Position numbers and translations under genes: made by a program
The notes under the pieces: generated by a model
What the model saw: only the letters and a program-made list of their open reading frames with translations
Databases searched by the model: none
What the model was told of the DNA's origin: nothing
Shown here: piece after piece, positions 1 to 12,069 of the stretch
Numbering within the stretch: the stretch's first letter is position 1
How the letters are laid out: every line of letters starts with the position of its first letter
Origin: Bombyx mori
Taxonomy: Eukaryota > Arthropoda > Insecta > Lepidoptera > Bombycidae
Assembly: GCF_030269925.1 (NCBI RefSeq)
Contig: NC_085116.1
Span: 5,952,001-6,016,000 of the forward strand
DNA length: 64,000 nucleotides
Direction of reading: 5' to 3'

Positions 1-401
1 CACAATTTTATATAACAACACAATAAAAATCAATCTCCTCATATACTTACCATAAATACCTATCATTGTTTCAATGTGCTTAAGTTAACTTGATTTCTCT
101 TATAGCACTTAATATTACGATGAATACCGTTTTACCTTTAAAACGCGAAGTAGGTATTACCCGCGAATACGTTAAAATAAAAATTAAAGCATTTGAATAT
201 CAATTTAAATTTTATTCGAAATCTTTGGCTATTTAAAAGTATACAACCAATTCCTAATTTATAACATCACTTATAAAATATTTTGGCTACATTTAATGTG
301 TATATTGAAAACAAGAAAGAGCCATTTAAGTCATATTTTATAAATCACCTTTCTTCACTATACGAAGTGTCATGTGTGTAAACATAATCTTTTATAACAT
401 T

Positions 402-579
402 CTATTGGTTACGAATCAGTCGATCGAGTGAATTCCAGCTGCAGGAATAATCAATTCGCAAATGACCATATCTGGACAAGTGGAAATTATCAGGAACTGT
501 TTTTGGGTAAGGCCGTGCCCAGTCTTCGTATTCTGGAGAAAGACTTTCGTAGGCAAACTGCTCATAAGCCTCCATCATC
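402..579 (-). CDS. Exon 3 (terminal) of the uncharacterised Pro/Tyr-rich gene
   Basis: The acceptor is CGTTTTAG. The exon supplies one base to complete an Arg codon, then 58 residues starting MMEAYEQF and rich in Tyr and Trp, and a TAG stop. The phase match with exon 2 across 5.8 kb and the amino-acid composition support it. Confidence 0.58.
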
Positions 580-3500
580 CTAAAACGAAAGAAAATATTT
601 TATATTTTTGTAAAAGTGTTAGAGTTTCAAATACTGGTGGTATTTTACTGGTGATAGGACCTCTTGTGAGTCCGCGCGGGTAGGTATCACCACCCTGCCT
701 ATTACTGCCGTGAAGCAGTAATACGTTTCAGTTTGAAAGGTGGGGCAGCCGTTGTAACTATAATTGAGACCTTAAAACTTATGTCTCAAGGTGGGTGGCG
801 CATTTACTTAGTGGATGTCTATGGGCTCCAGTAACCACTTAACACTAGATGGGCTGTGAGCTCGTCCGCCCATCAAAGCAATAAAAAAAAAAACTTCAGA
901 CATATTACACGAGTAATTTAGTAGTTAGATTCAAGTGCGGTTAGCAACACATTGACGACGATTATTAGATGTTACAATACTGAAAAAATTATTTCAAATT
1001 ACGGAATGAGTTATCTACTAAAGTTTAAAAATCAGTAATATTCAATGCGTAGTGCTATTCACTTATATTATCAATACATTTTTAGCTCTCATTCATAATA
1101 TCTGAATAAATTAGTCTACTGTAGCCCGTGATATCGTCACATCTTCAGCGTCGCTCATCGACATCGTTCATTACAGAAGATAAGAGAACAAAGTAGTTGA
1201 TTAGCGCGGTAATGCATATCCAAATTAACCGAGTAAGGTCGTTGAAAAACTTAAGCATGTAATTCCAATTATGTCGTAAAACATTATGTTGTGTTATGAA
1301 CTCATTAGGCGATAGTGTATCAGAATAACTAGACCGAAGAAAAAATGTTAATTTGGTAATAATGTGAATGCTCAGAATATTTTGTAAAAGTAAACGTTAC
1401 ATTTTTGTAGAAATTCGTGAATAAGTTTTATAACACGGTGTTAAACTTCCATATTATCATTACATAAATGGGTTTTGCATCTGTTTAATTTGTTAGGACT
1501 GGTACTCGAATTGCATTCACGAATCTCAATCGTGATGCAGCTTGCCTATACCCATCACAGAACAAGCAATAGATGCATGCATATTATTTAAATTGATTTA
1601 TCAACTACGAATCAAACATCGCCCATAAAAATAACAAAATAAAAAGGACGAACTAAAATTCATAAAGTTAATAAATCAATGATTTTCTGTTTGTTACAAA
1701 TTAACAAATCTTTAAATGTGTTTTTTCACAGGTATAAAAAGATTAATGAACAGAAACTAGCTAAGAATAATAGGTATTTGTTTCAATAAAATCGGACGGT
1801 GTAAAATCGTATTGTCATTTAAAGATTGGTATTTGCCTTTACTGGCCGATCTTAAAAGTTAGCAAATATTTAAAGAAATGTGTTTGTCTACAAAATTTTC
1901 ACTCTTCAAGTAGGTACTGAATTTATTTTGACGAAATTTTTGTAGGAAATAGTTTGACACCTGGAAAATAATACAGGTTACAGAATATTATCTCACTGCT
2001 GAGTAAAGATCTGCACGCGATTTAAGATGTAGCCCACGCAGACTAAGCCGTTGAAGGTAACCTAGTAATCTGTACTTTATATTCTAGATTATAAATATTA
2101 TAAATCTGAAACCGTGTTTGTTTGTTAATTTGGTAGTATGTTTGTTTGTTTGTCCTTCTTTCACGCCAAAATGAAGCATATGCTGCTTGCAGACATGATC
2201 TTTATTAAAGTAGCATACCTTCTCTACAAACATCTGTTTAACACAGAAAACTATACTGACGCTTCTTCTTGAATACGCGAGCGAAGCCGCGAGTGACAAC
2301 TAGTAATGTAATATATAGGTTGCAAATATTAGAACTATATTTTTGGTAACTTTTAGGATATTTATGTTACTTCTACTACTACCTTTTTTGAAATACGAGA
2401 AGGCTATGTTCCCTTCATTTTACAATAAGCTATAGATCAATTAATTGATTTATTAAAGGTACGTAAGGTATACAAGTTTGGACAGGAAGAGTCTATATTG
2501 TTTTTCAATGACTTGCATTTACTAACGAATTATGCCTACCAATCTTCGTTCACGTAACATAGTGTGTATAGAAAGTGGTGTGTGTTACAAACGTAATTAC
2601 ACTTATGTCTGTAGTTATACATTTGTTTCCGGTGCATTCTTTTGTTAATTTCTTCGTATATTGACGGTCAGATCACGAAATCTTATTACCGCCATTACGT
2701 AGAATTGCACGAGGTGATTCACAATAAATTTAAATATTTTTTTATGATCGTTAGTCATAAGTGTTTCCATAGTATATTTTTGTACTAAATAGGTGGTGAA
2801 TTTTATGCATTAGTTATATTATTGATTCATTCATTAAAACTATCTATTAATATTTATTTTTTTTCAAATTGATTTTTATTACTTATACGATGCTATTCGC
2901 TTATTGTGGTAGTCATTCGTGAACGATAAAGACATTTTCACAAAAAAAAGTTATTTAGGTACAATTGCTCTACCATATTAGTCATAGATATTTTAATGAA
3001 TTTAATATTTTGTTCTTCACCCTTTAAAGTGTCGCAACAAAAATTAAATAGTCGCAGGATGCACTTCTGCATTAGTCATTAGGTAAGTAGATAATATAAG
3101 GCCGTGAGCGCAAAAGTGGCTTAACCCACAATTATTCATATCCGTACTTATATATTGCAATTTATTTAAAACATAATAAATTTTGATACAAAGCCCTATA
3201 CTAATCCCTAATTTCACCCATATATGTATTACATTTTATTATGGCTTTATAATCATTGTTTTTGCGCGTATTGTTTTTGCCTATAAAGCAACGTAAAAGT
3301 AAATTCAAACTTCATTATCTCCATACTAACTATGGTAAGCTTAGGCCACTATTGCATCTAAAAAAAATAAATTGATGTTAAAGATAAAATCCAGAGAGGT
3401 CATTGCAAGGTTGTTTCCAGGTTTCTCTAATAAATGCGAACCGAACATTCTCACAAGTGCAGTGCAACTTTCATAACTTATTGTCGGGAGCAAAAAAAAA

Positions 3501-3708
3501 AAGAAGAAAAAAACAAGAACTGGTGAACATTCTCACGGTATTGTAAACGCGTTATAGTAAAACAACAATTATTATTATACTGTGCTCGTCAAGAATTTTC
3601 GTTGTAAATACTCTGGGCTCAGACGTCGCACGTTTTTGTTTGAATCATAGATAATAACGAATGCTGTGACGTATACTCTTTTAGTATTTATTGTATCATT
3701 AATTTCTT

Positions 3709-3741
<33 letters not shown>

Positions 3742-6700
3742 TGCCTTTGTAGGCAGACGGGCATACGGCCCACCTGATGGTGAGTGGTTACCGTCGCCCA
3801 TGGACTTCAGCAATGCCAGGGGCAGAGCCAAGCCGCTGCCTACCGCTTATTACTCTCCACAAGCCTAAATTGTAGTAAGTAACTGGCTATATGTAAAAGT
3901 TAAATCGCTTTTTGCAACACCTCTGTACGCATTTATGAACGAACGGTTGTATTTTTTCGGTTAGAACTTCGATCAATAAATAGTTTTCGAACAATTCAGC
4001 CTTGTCGAATCTAGAAAAACACTTCACATGCCACACATCTTTACTTGGACATTATATTATTGTGTGACTTTAATTTCAGATCCAATTCGTCGTCGGTTGC
4101 ATACAGCCACATTTTTTGAAGGAAAATGTCGGGAAGAGCCTCGGTAGCCAATTTCCCGATATATACTTCCATATTGAAGTCGTCGTGGCTTAAAGGATAA
4201 GACGCCCGGTGCATTCGTATCAAGAGATGCACCGGGCGACCGGGATTCGTATCAAGAGATGTTCGAATCCCGCAGGGACGACCAATTTTTCTAATAAAAT
4301 ATGCATAACTACCTAACAAATGTTCACGATCGATTTCCACGATAAAGGAATAATAACATTGTGTAATAAAAATCAAACTCGCAAAATTATAATTTGCGTA
4401 TTTACTGGTGGTGGTAGGCCGTCTTGAGAGTCCACACGGGAAGGGCGGAGAACCCTGCTTATTTCTGCCGTGAAGCAGTATTGCGTTTCGTTTTAAAGGG
4501 TGGGGTAGCCGTTGTACTGTAAAAACTAGGACCTTAGTACTCATTTTTCAAGATGGGTGGCTACATTTACGTTTGTAGATGTCTGTGGGCTCCGGGAACC
4601 ATTTAACTAGATGGACCGTGAGCTCGTCTACCCATCTAGGCGAAACAATGCTCTTTCTAGAGCAGATGTTGGCAAAGTCTATCAGGCTGAGCCCCGTGAA
4701 CTTGCGTACCAGTCCAGAAAAGCTGGAATAGCCTCTCGAGGCTAGCAACGATTAGTTAAGATAAAAACAAATACAAGGTTTGCTTTGTGGACTCTCCACA
4801 TAGCCTTTCAAGCACACATAAACTAGAAAAAAAAACACCTGACTCATGCTCTAATTTAAATTTTACATGAGCAAAACGCGATCTCATTGGAGTTTAACTG
4901 TGGCTCCGTGTTTTTATCCATGATTTCTATTAGGAAAGTGCATTACCTATAATAATTACACCGTTCGCGTACCATAGCACTGTAAAATTATAGAAATTAT
5001 TATTATCATGGAGATGTTTCTCGTACCTACTAATCTGTTGAATTGTAACTCGGTCTCATTAGCGTGAAAACGCTGTTTTCCTACGAAACCTCGAATGTCG
5101 TGATCAGTGCGCGTAAAGCCGCTCTTTACAATATTTCATACGTCGTTATCTCAGTAAAACTGCCGTTTCATGCGTTGTCTAACGCAATCCCGATACATTG
5201 AGTAAGCATAGTTCTGATAATGGCCGTTGAACCATTTGAGAAATTTTATAAATGTCCGTGCACTGGAATATTTTTAATCAATTTCCTAATAATTTCAGTG
5301 CTTAATTTTATTACTCAGTCACATACAGTTCGAAGCGTGCGTTATTAGGAGAAGCAGATAAGTAACCAAATAACTGTATTGAAACACGAGAACTTGACGA
5401 AGTTTATATTTAAAATAACAATTCCAGTAAGAATTGCAATTGGCGGCCTCTTTACCTTTGAACGATCTTTTTTTTGCAATCTAGTACAGGAAAAAAGATT
5501 ACGAAGAAAAAGTACAAGGTGCGTTTACTTTAAGTAATTGTGAGTAGGTATTCTCGTAGATCTGCGAATATGCCGCGAAACGAATCTCTGTTAGGTACAA
5601 TATTACCAACAAATACACAACATGTCAAAGGCGGTCTGAGACCATATTCTTATAGTGACAACTACAAAAAGAAGAGCTTCAACAGAGCGAGTCTTTACGT
5701 TAGGTGGATGATTGGAGTGGGCGGTTGTTTTTAGCATGCAATTTAAAACTTAAATCGTTAGCGTTATCCAAGTTTTTTGTGTATTAAAATTTATTCGCTT
5801 CTGTCATAGCACACACTAGGTATGATAATGCCTAAATTCTACGATTCAGCATTCGTGGTTAAAACAATAGTTAATCATTAGTTCTATGTATTGCGGACGT
5901 CACCTCTTAATCAGGGTGACGGTTCTCGTTGTGATTTTAATGAATTTCAATAAATATTTTAATTTATTTTACCCGCCAAATGGGCTGTGAATTCATACGC
6001 ACGTCAACGCCAAAAAATAAATAATAAAAATAGATAAAAACTGCTTCGTTGTTTCAATGTTGATAAACAATATCTTGCATATAACTAGTTTGCTTGTCAA
6101 ACATCTTACGATATTGTAAAATTTCTTTTCGTTGTCAGAGACGATAAAACAACGGATAAAACGATGTATTTTCGTCATTTATAAAGTATTTTATCTTTGT
6201 TCTAATAATCGCACTTATCCAAATTCTTAATATATCCCATAGAAGTTGTCACCAACGGAAGTAGCAAGTGATTCATTTTACATTGACAGACTTGAAATTA
6301 TTTCGATTATAATTATTATTGCAATCACGGTTAGGAATATGTTTCAGTTGTTGTAAATTAAATAAATCACCTTGAATGCCTTCGAGACTGCGGATGAGGT
6401 ATATTAGCAATGACGTAGTCAGGGTGATGAGCGACAGACATGCGGGGCATAGGTGGCGGCGGCATATACCCCGGTGGAGGCATAGCCGGTCCATATAGAG
6501 GCTCGTAGATCATCGGATGTGGTACATAGATCGGTTCTTCGATATGCATGGACCTGCGGCGATCTCCTGTAATATTAGAAGCTGTTTAAATAAAATGATT
6601 ATAAATGAAACTAAAAACGTATACATAACGAAAACGTTTACGGTTTAAACTCGCGTTTTTATTGGCATTCAATAATTTCCGACGTTACAAATACTTTACA

Positions 6701-8210
6701 ATTTGTAGCCCGTTACCGATGTTTGAATATGTCTAAGGTTCGCAAAAAATTCTATATTAGTAATAATTTGGGTTTTCATAGTGATAAGCCTTCGTATTGA
6801 ATTCAGTGCTTAGTAGCAGTAGAAAATATTTCATTCAAATATATATACAGTTGAATTTACGACTCACAGGCTGTTTCCAGTGTATAGATACCAGAACTGG
6901 CATCCCTCCCTGACTCACAACACATTATTCGGTCTGTTGAATTATAATTCTGGGTATCGCACACTTCAGACGAAATACACGATTCGCGATAAACCCGTCC
7001 TATTTGTTATCTTTTTTTTCCCTTGTATGGTGAGTGGTTACCGTCGCCCATGGACTTCAGCAATACCAGGGGCAGAGCCAAGCCGCTGCCTACAAAACAC
7101 TTGTAAACACTTAAACACCAGAATGGGCCGTGAGCGCATTCACCCGTCCATGCAATACAAGCTGTTTTAGGTTTAGATATATTTAATTAAAAGTAATAAA
7201 ATTGTCAAGAAAAGAGGTTCAGCTTTATAAAATAAGTTATAGGCAGCTTAGAAATATGTTTACAAGTTTCTATTACATACTTTGTTTTATTATTATTTTT
7301 TCTTATATTTGATTATTTTTAATGCAACGACCGCACAGTATCGACCATAGATAATAAATACATTTAATTTTTAAGATTGCAATTTCAACACATTTTTTCA
7401 GGAATTAAAAAGCATAGTAATACATATATTAATAGGTTTAGCCCTGTAAGGCTTAATTATTTAAATCAACGAAGGGTTTTCAAAAAATATGACAAAGTAT
7501 AGGTAATTTACGTAATTAGAGTAGCATAGAGGACGTAATAACCGGTGGTAGGTACCACCATCCTGCTTATTTTTACCGTGAAGCAGCAATGCGTTTCGGT
7601 TTGAAGGGTGAGGTAGCCGTTGTAACTATACTGAGACCTTAGAACTTATATCTCAAGGTGTAGATGTCTATGAACTCCAGTGACCACTTAACACCAGGTG
7701 GGCTGAGAGCTCGTCCACCCATGTAAGCAATAAAAAAAATAAAAAAGTAATAAAAGAAAACATTCAGTTATATGTATAGACAAACGAACAGAAATGCTTT
7801 TCCGGTGAATTTTTAAATTATAACTTACTTAATGGCTTTTCGCTATAAACGAGTGCTTCGGGACATTCAGTGACAGCAATCCGTGAAGATTTCCTTCGAC
7901 CATAGATATGTTCTTGTGTGACTTCTTCATTAACTCTGTTTCTTCTCGGAGGAGGCAGAGGTGGCTCCTCACCAGAGTCATAGTTTTTAGTCGGTACATA
8001 ATAAAAACTAGCACTGACAGGCTCGCCAGCGAATGAATTAAAATTGTCTCCTTGACTTGATTCAGTTCTCTCTACCGGCATAACGCCGTAGGCCTCATTA
8101 TCCCAAGGATCCAAATATAGTCTGTTCATTGGAGGCGGCGAAGGTACATCACTACCTTCACTGTCGAAATCTACCGTTGCCCAGAAAGGGCTTCCAGAAT
8201 TTCCCGGCAT
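402..8210 (-). CDS. Uncharacterised proline/tyrosine-rich protein, three exons
   Basis: I do not recognise this protein. Exons on the minus strand are 8210-7829, 6566-6371 and 579-402. Donors are GTAAGT and GTGATT, and both acceptors end in AG. Phases 1 and 2 join without a stop and give 756 nt, or 251 residues plus TAG. The start is the ATG at 8210, with no acceptor just before it. The protein is acidic at the N-terminus, has an SH3-ligand-like PPLPPPRR near residue 86, then a basic patch (RDRRRS), a PPGY motif of the WW-ligand type inside a proline run, and a tyrosine-rich C-terminus. There is no signal peptide or membrane segment. It looks like a cytoplasmic adaptor or scaffold, but that is only inference. 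Intron 2 is 5.8 kb and holds two Bm1 copies. Alternative last exons are possible. Confidence 0.62.
642..893 (+). mobile_element. Bm1 SINE, 3' portion
   Basis: The body runs from the TGGTGGTA..ACCTCTTGTGAGTCC box through GCCGTGAAGCAGTAAT to an A-rich tail after CAATAAA. The tRNA-like head is missing. It lies in intron 2 of the small gene. Confidence 0.82.
2074..2303 (+). mobile_element. Probable Helitron-derived fragment
   Basis: It ends in GCGAAGCCGCGAG..ACAACTAG followed by T, matching the CTRR|T terminus and GC-rich pre-terminal signal seen in the other Helitron ends of this window. The 5' end is uncertain. Confidence 0.45.
3709..3846 (-). mobile_element. LINE-tail repeat (BMC1-type from memory)
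   Basis: Read on the minus strand, it is a roughly 105-bp block (GGCAGCGGCTTGGCTCTGCC to GCCTACAAAGGCAATAAA) followed by about 30 A. It matches copies at 21665 and 23834. The family name is recalled, not verified. Confidence 0.7.
4171..4640 (+). mobile_element. Bm1 SINE, full length, with a duplicated head segment
   Basis: The tRNA-like head (GTCGTCGTGGCTTAAAGGAT, then a GTTCGAATCCC B box at 4261-4271) is followed by the Bm1 body and tail. The sequence ATTCGTATCAAGAGATG occurs twice in the head, so the segment between the A and B boxes is longer than in other copies. Confidence 0.88.
4641..4752 (+). mobile_element. LINE 3' UTR fragment (Jockey-like family)
   Basis: The AGCAGATGTTGGCAAAGTCT..GCTGGAATAGCCTCTCGAGG stretch matches the 3' UTR of the LINE at 34232 and 48664. 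It directly follows the Bm1 copy. Confidence 0.5.
6371..6566 (-). CDS. Exon 2 of the uncharacterised Pro/Tyr-rich gene
   Basis: This exon codes for the MPPPGYMPPPP proline run. It is entered after TATTACAG and left at CAAG|GTGATT. Without splicing the frame stops at TGA 6367-6369 directly after the donor, so an alternative form ending there is possible. Confidence 0.6.
7008..7170. mobile_element. Mosaic of LINE-tail repeat and Bm1 tail
   Basis: Positions 7025-7092 match the LINE-tail repeat in minus orientation. They pass directly into a Bm1-like plus-strand tail (AAACACTTAAACACCAGAAT..CCGTCCATGCAATA). Confidence 0.5.
7543..7742 (+). mobile_element. Bm1 SINE, 3' portion
   Basis: Headless Bm1 body from GGTGGTAGGTACCACCATCC to the poly(A) after CAATAAA. 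It sits in intron 1 of the small gene, 90 bp from exon 1. Confidence 0.8.
7829..8210 (-). CDS. Exon 1 of the uncharacterised Pro/Tyr-rich gene
   Basis: This exon codes for residues 1-127 plus one base. It ends at a consensus donor (minus strand AAGTAAGT context). The upstream 8211-8620 stretch is CpG-richer than its surroundings and probably holds the 5' UTR and promoter. No TATA box could be assigned. Confidence 0.65.
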
Positions 8211-8810
8211 TGCACCACGAATACTTACAAAACGTTATCACTGCGCTTCTTTATTTCGCACTGAAGCAGTACCAACCAGCCTTCGAGTCATTTGGACACA
8301 GAACCACCACCACACGAACTCTCCATCCCTATATGGAGTTAGATGTAATTTATATGCTTTGCTTGGATACACTGATTGTTATGCTCGACATGAAGCGCGT
8401 AGACATTCGGCGATACGAACGATGCAACAGTCGGTAGTAAAATAATAATTAAAGAGACACAAATATGCGCGAGCGCACGGAACGAGTCTCGCCTTCGAAT
8501 AACGATCATGTAATGTGTGTTGTGTCGGCGCAGTGCCCACTCAAGAAGCTGTAGTGAGCATTAGAAATGTTTGCGATTCGAGTTTCGCACGCTACAACAC
8601 GCTAAATGCAGTTTTCAATTAAAATTAAATGCCTTGTGTTTTAGTCAATAGCTTCAATACATATATATGTTAAATTTATATCTTAAGTAATAGCGTCTCA
8701 TCGTGGACTTTGTTGATGAGTTTTGTGCTTATGGGAACCTACACACAGCGAATCGTTTTGTTTTTGGGATTAGCGTTCACGGTCAATTTTAAAAGTAAAT
8801 TTAAATATTG
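8211..8810. other. Upstream region of the small gene
   Basis: Positions 8211-8620 are moderately CpG-rich and likely contain the 5' UTR and promoter of the minus-strand gene. No core promoter element could be fixed. The rest is AT-rich without a recognisable feature. Confidence 0.3.
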
Positions 8811-8928
8811 TTGCGGCTTAGCTCTGCCCCTCGCATCGCTGAAGTCTATGGGCAACGGTAGCTATTCACCATCAATCAGGTGGGTCGTATTCTCGATGAA
8901 CGCAAGGGCAACAAAAAATAATTCGGTA
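8811..8928 (+). mobile_element. Diverged LINE-tail repeat
   Basis: GGCTTAGCTCTGCCCCTCGC..AAGGGCAACAAAAAA is the plus-strand version of the tail repeat at 23834, with many substitutions. Confidence 0.6.
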
Positions 8929-9095
8929 TAGTTGTTGAAGCTTCTTCAATTGCGGAATTTTCCAAGCCCGTACATTTTTAAAATTAGAAGCGGTTTCTCT
9001 AATCGGCATTGCATTGCTATTGCAGTATACTTTTATTTGTTTAAGTTACTAACTTAATTATAGGGTCTTCTAACAAAAGGTTTTATTTTGCAGGA

Positions 9096-9392
9096 GTCGT
9101 CGTGGCCTATAGGATAAGACGTCCGGTGCATTCGCATCTACCCATGCAACGGTGTTCAAATCCCGATGACAAGTACCAATTTTTCCATTTATTTTCACGA
9201 TTGACTTCCACGGCGAAGGAATAACATTGTGTGGTAAAAATCAAACCCGCAAAATCATAATTTGCGTGTCACCTGTTGTGAGTCCGCACGGGTAGGTACC
9301 ACCACCCTGTCTATTTCTCCCGAAAGCAGTCATGCGTTTTAGTTTAAAGGGTGGGGTAGTCGTTTTAATTGTAAAGTTGGAATGCTTTATAT
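9096..9392 (+). mobile_element. Bm1 SINE, head and partial body
   Basis: The head begins GTCGTCGTGGCCTATAGGAT. The body is recognisable to GGGTGGGGTAGTCGTTTTAA and the distal third is missing. Confidence 0.78.
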
Positions 9393-9651
9393 AATAGAAA
9401 ATAATATCCGCTAATTAGCCGCCACGGCTACGCTTGCAGCCATTGGATCTTATCTTTCACGTAGCATAAAAGAAAAAAGGTAAAGATTAAATCACAAGAT
9501 CTTGGCAATCGTGATCCCCTCTTCGAGAAATCACACGGTTTGTGTGCTTAATTCGAGCTTGCTTCGCGATCGTGTAAACAGCTAGCGGCATTACTCATCG
9601 CTTAACGATCACTTTCGTGCTTATTGGACGCCAAATATTAGCATTTACCGC

Positions 9652-9830
9652 CTGGCCACGGGACATTCGCCGATACGAATATTCGCGCGGTGCGAACGGC
9701 GAAGCGTCTAGCGACTAACGGCCTGGCCACGGGGATCGGCGGTGCGAACGACGAAGCGGTGGATGAGGCGACCATTCGCGCAGCACCGTTTGCAGGCCAC
9801 GGGTACTTACGTTCGCCGCCGCGACTAGTA
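9652..9830 (+). repeat. GC-rich CpG repeat related to the foldback centre
   Basis: CCTGGCCACGGGACATTCGC and the following 60 bases are near-identical to the reverse complement of 10758-10825. A second, weaker unit follows from 9720 (GGCCTGGCCACGGGGATCGG). Confidence 0.6.
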
Positions 9831-10001
9831 AGGAAGTCCGACAGCGAAATGTCTATTATATCGAAATTATCTCGATATTGCTTACAAATTAATAGTTTTT
9901 TGGTTCTGGACCTATTATTTGGAAAAGATGTACATGATTTTAATAAGAATCGGAGTATACCTATAGATGGAGAATTCCACAAGAAGTACGAGAAATACTT
10001 T

Positions 10002-11110
10002 GGGTGGCTAGACTTCCAAATAGCTGGTCTAGCTAGTATTTCAGCTATTTTTTTTATTGCTTAGATGGGTGGACGAGCTCACAGCCCACCTAGTGTTAAG
10101 TGGTTACTGGAGCCCATAGACATCCACAACGTAAATGCGCCACCCACTTTGAGATATAAGTTCTAAGGTCTTAAGTATAGTTACAATGGCTGCCCCACCC
10201 TTCAAACCGAAACGCATTACTACTTCACGGCAGAAATAGGCAGGGTGATGGTACCCACCCGTGCGGACTCACAAGTCCTACCACCAGTAATTACGCAAAT
10301 TATAATTTTGAGGGTTTAATTTTTATTACACGATGTTATTCCTTCACCGTGGAAATCAATCGTGAACATTTGTTCAGTACGTATTTCATTACAAAAATTG
10401 GTACCCGCCTGATATTCGAACACCGGTGCATCGCTCAACACGATTGCACTGGACGTCTTCTCCGTTAGGCCACGACGACTTTAAAAATATAAAATAAAAA
10501 ATAAATAAAAAATATAAAATATAAAAATTTCGGCGTTCATTTTTCGCGGCGAAAACAACTAAACTCATTTAATCACTGCACTATCCGCCGCGACTACCGC
10601 CCGACTCCGTGGCTTGCGCCGTCCTTATTCGTGCATTTGTTTTGCTCGCTCGCCGCATCGTAAGTCGCCCGCGCGATTCACTCGGTACATTTCGCCGGTC
10701 GCTTCGCCGGTCGCCGGTGCGCGTGGCTTGTTAGGTACATTTCTATGCGCTTATTTTAGTCGCTAGACGCTTCGCCGTTCGCAACGCGCGATAATTCGTA
10801 TCGGCGAATGTCCCGTGGCCAGGCTGTAAAATAAACGCATAGCAATGTACTTATCAAGCCACGCGCAACGGTGACCGGCGAAACGACCGGCGAAATGTAC
10901 CGAGCGAACCGCGCGGCCGATTTGCGACGCGGCGGGCGAGCAATACAAATGCATGAATCAGGACGGTGCGAGCCTGGGAGTCGCGCGGTAGTCGCGGCAA
11001 ATAGTGCAGTGATTAAATGAGTTTGAGTTATTTTCGCCGCAAAAAATGAACACTGAAATTTTTGTTCCTGATATACTACCTAGACCAGCTATTTGGAAGT
11101 CTAGCTACCC
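10002..11110. mobile_element. Foldback (long inverted repeat) element
   Basis: The left end GGGTGGCTAGACTTCCAAAT pairs with the right end, which reads GGGTAGCTAGACTTCCAAAT on the other strand. After removing the Bm1 inserted at 10045-10487, the left arm continues at about 10520-10757 and pairs with 10828-11060, including the CATTTAATCACTGCACTAT and ACATTTCGCCGGTCG blocks. The loop is about 70 bp. Arms are roughly 240-280 bp and very CpG-rich compared with the AT-rich flanks. No coding capacity is apparent. It could be a foldback transposon or a locally inverted duplication. Confidence 0.72.
10045..10487 (-). mobile_element. Bm1 SINE, full length, inside the foldback arm
   Basis: Poly(T) and GCTTAGATGGGTGGACGAGC at the left, and the tRNA-like head (reverse of GTCGTGGCCTAACGGAGAAG) at the right. 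It interrupts the left arm of the inverted repeat, so it is younger than that element. Confidence 0.88.
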
Positions 11111-12069
11111 TAGCTTGTGTGAATTGTTTTATTTTGTCTATTTAGTGTTTCTCCAGGTTTAAATGTGTAGTTAACGGTGGTTTATTAGCTGTTTAATATC
11201 TATGAAAGTGCACAAATGTGGGAAAATGACACAAAGCCATTGGACGTATTTCTCGGGATGCTCCAAAAAGTCCACTGAAAAAGTCTCAATAAATAACCAC
11301 CATTTTACTGAGCTTATATTTCATGCCATATCACCTTATCTCATTTCATTTAGTTTGGTGTCAATTCATTAATGTTTCAAATTAATCAAATCAATTTCAT
11401 TTCACTGCATATTATTTTTCAAAAAATAATACACAAAAGATTAGTCTGTATGGTATGATACCTTTGCCTTTCCAGTTAAAAAAATAGAACTACTCCTCAA
11501 CTGCTGTCAAATGTCAAAGTCATTCTTCGCGCCAGAAATAGTACGTGAATTAAAAATACGTGAAGTAAGAAAATGCCGTTTTGTTGTTTTTTAACATTGT
11601 ATTGAAATTGCCCTAAGGTAATTGTAAAATATCTTCAAGGAATATCCAAGTACGTAAGGGATAAAAATATAGTTAAACATTTATATTAATTTTAATTAAC
11701 AGAAACTCTTTAACGGTCTGTTCTGTGTCAGCTTGCATAAAGTATGTACTTGTGTCACATTCTTATGTACAAGCTGAAGCTAGTTTCCTCACCTTTTGTT
11801 TGTTGGATACAGAAATCTTATTTTCAAACATTGACCAAAGTGTTTCAATACAATATATATGCGTGTGTTTTTGTTACCTATCCTATTAACATTAAGACCG
11901 TGATAGTAGGGTTAGTTATGGTAATATCTCCATAATGAACTAACAAAGTAACTGTTTTAAAGGTTTCAAATATATTTTACTTAAAATAAAATAAATTATA
12001 ACAACTATAATGCTGCATTTTGTTGATCATCATTTAGAAGCTACATTTTCATGTCATTATTTCACAGAA
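11111..12069 (+). promoter_or_regulatory. Rif1 upstream region with possible 5' UTR exon
   Basis: No repeat is recognised here. CTGTCAAATGTCAAAGTCAT followed by TTCGCGCCAGAA near 11500-11540 looks like a transcription start neighbourhood. A donor-like GTGAA|GTAAGA lies near 11567, and the acceptor TTTCACAG at 12060-12067 precedes the Rif1 ATG by two bases. A non-coding first exon is therefore likely. This is inference from splice signals only. Confidence 0.35.

Noticed and set aside
9638..10064. Overlapping ORFs on both strands
   Set aside because: They lie in CpG-rich foldback-related repeats and a SINE, with no coding signature.
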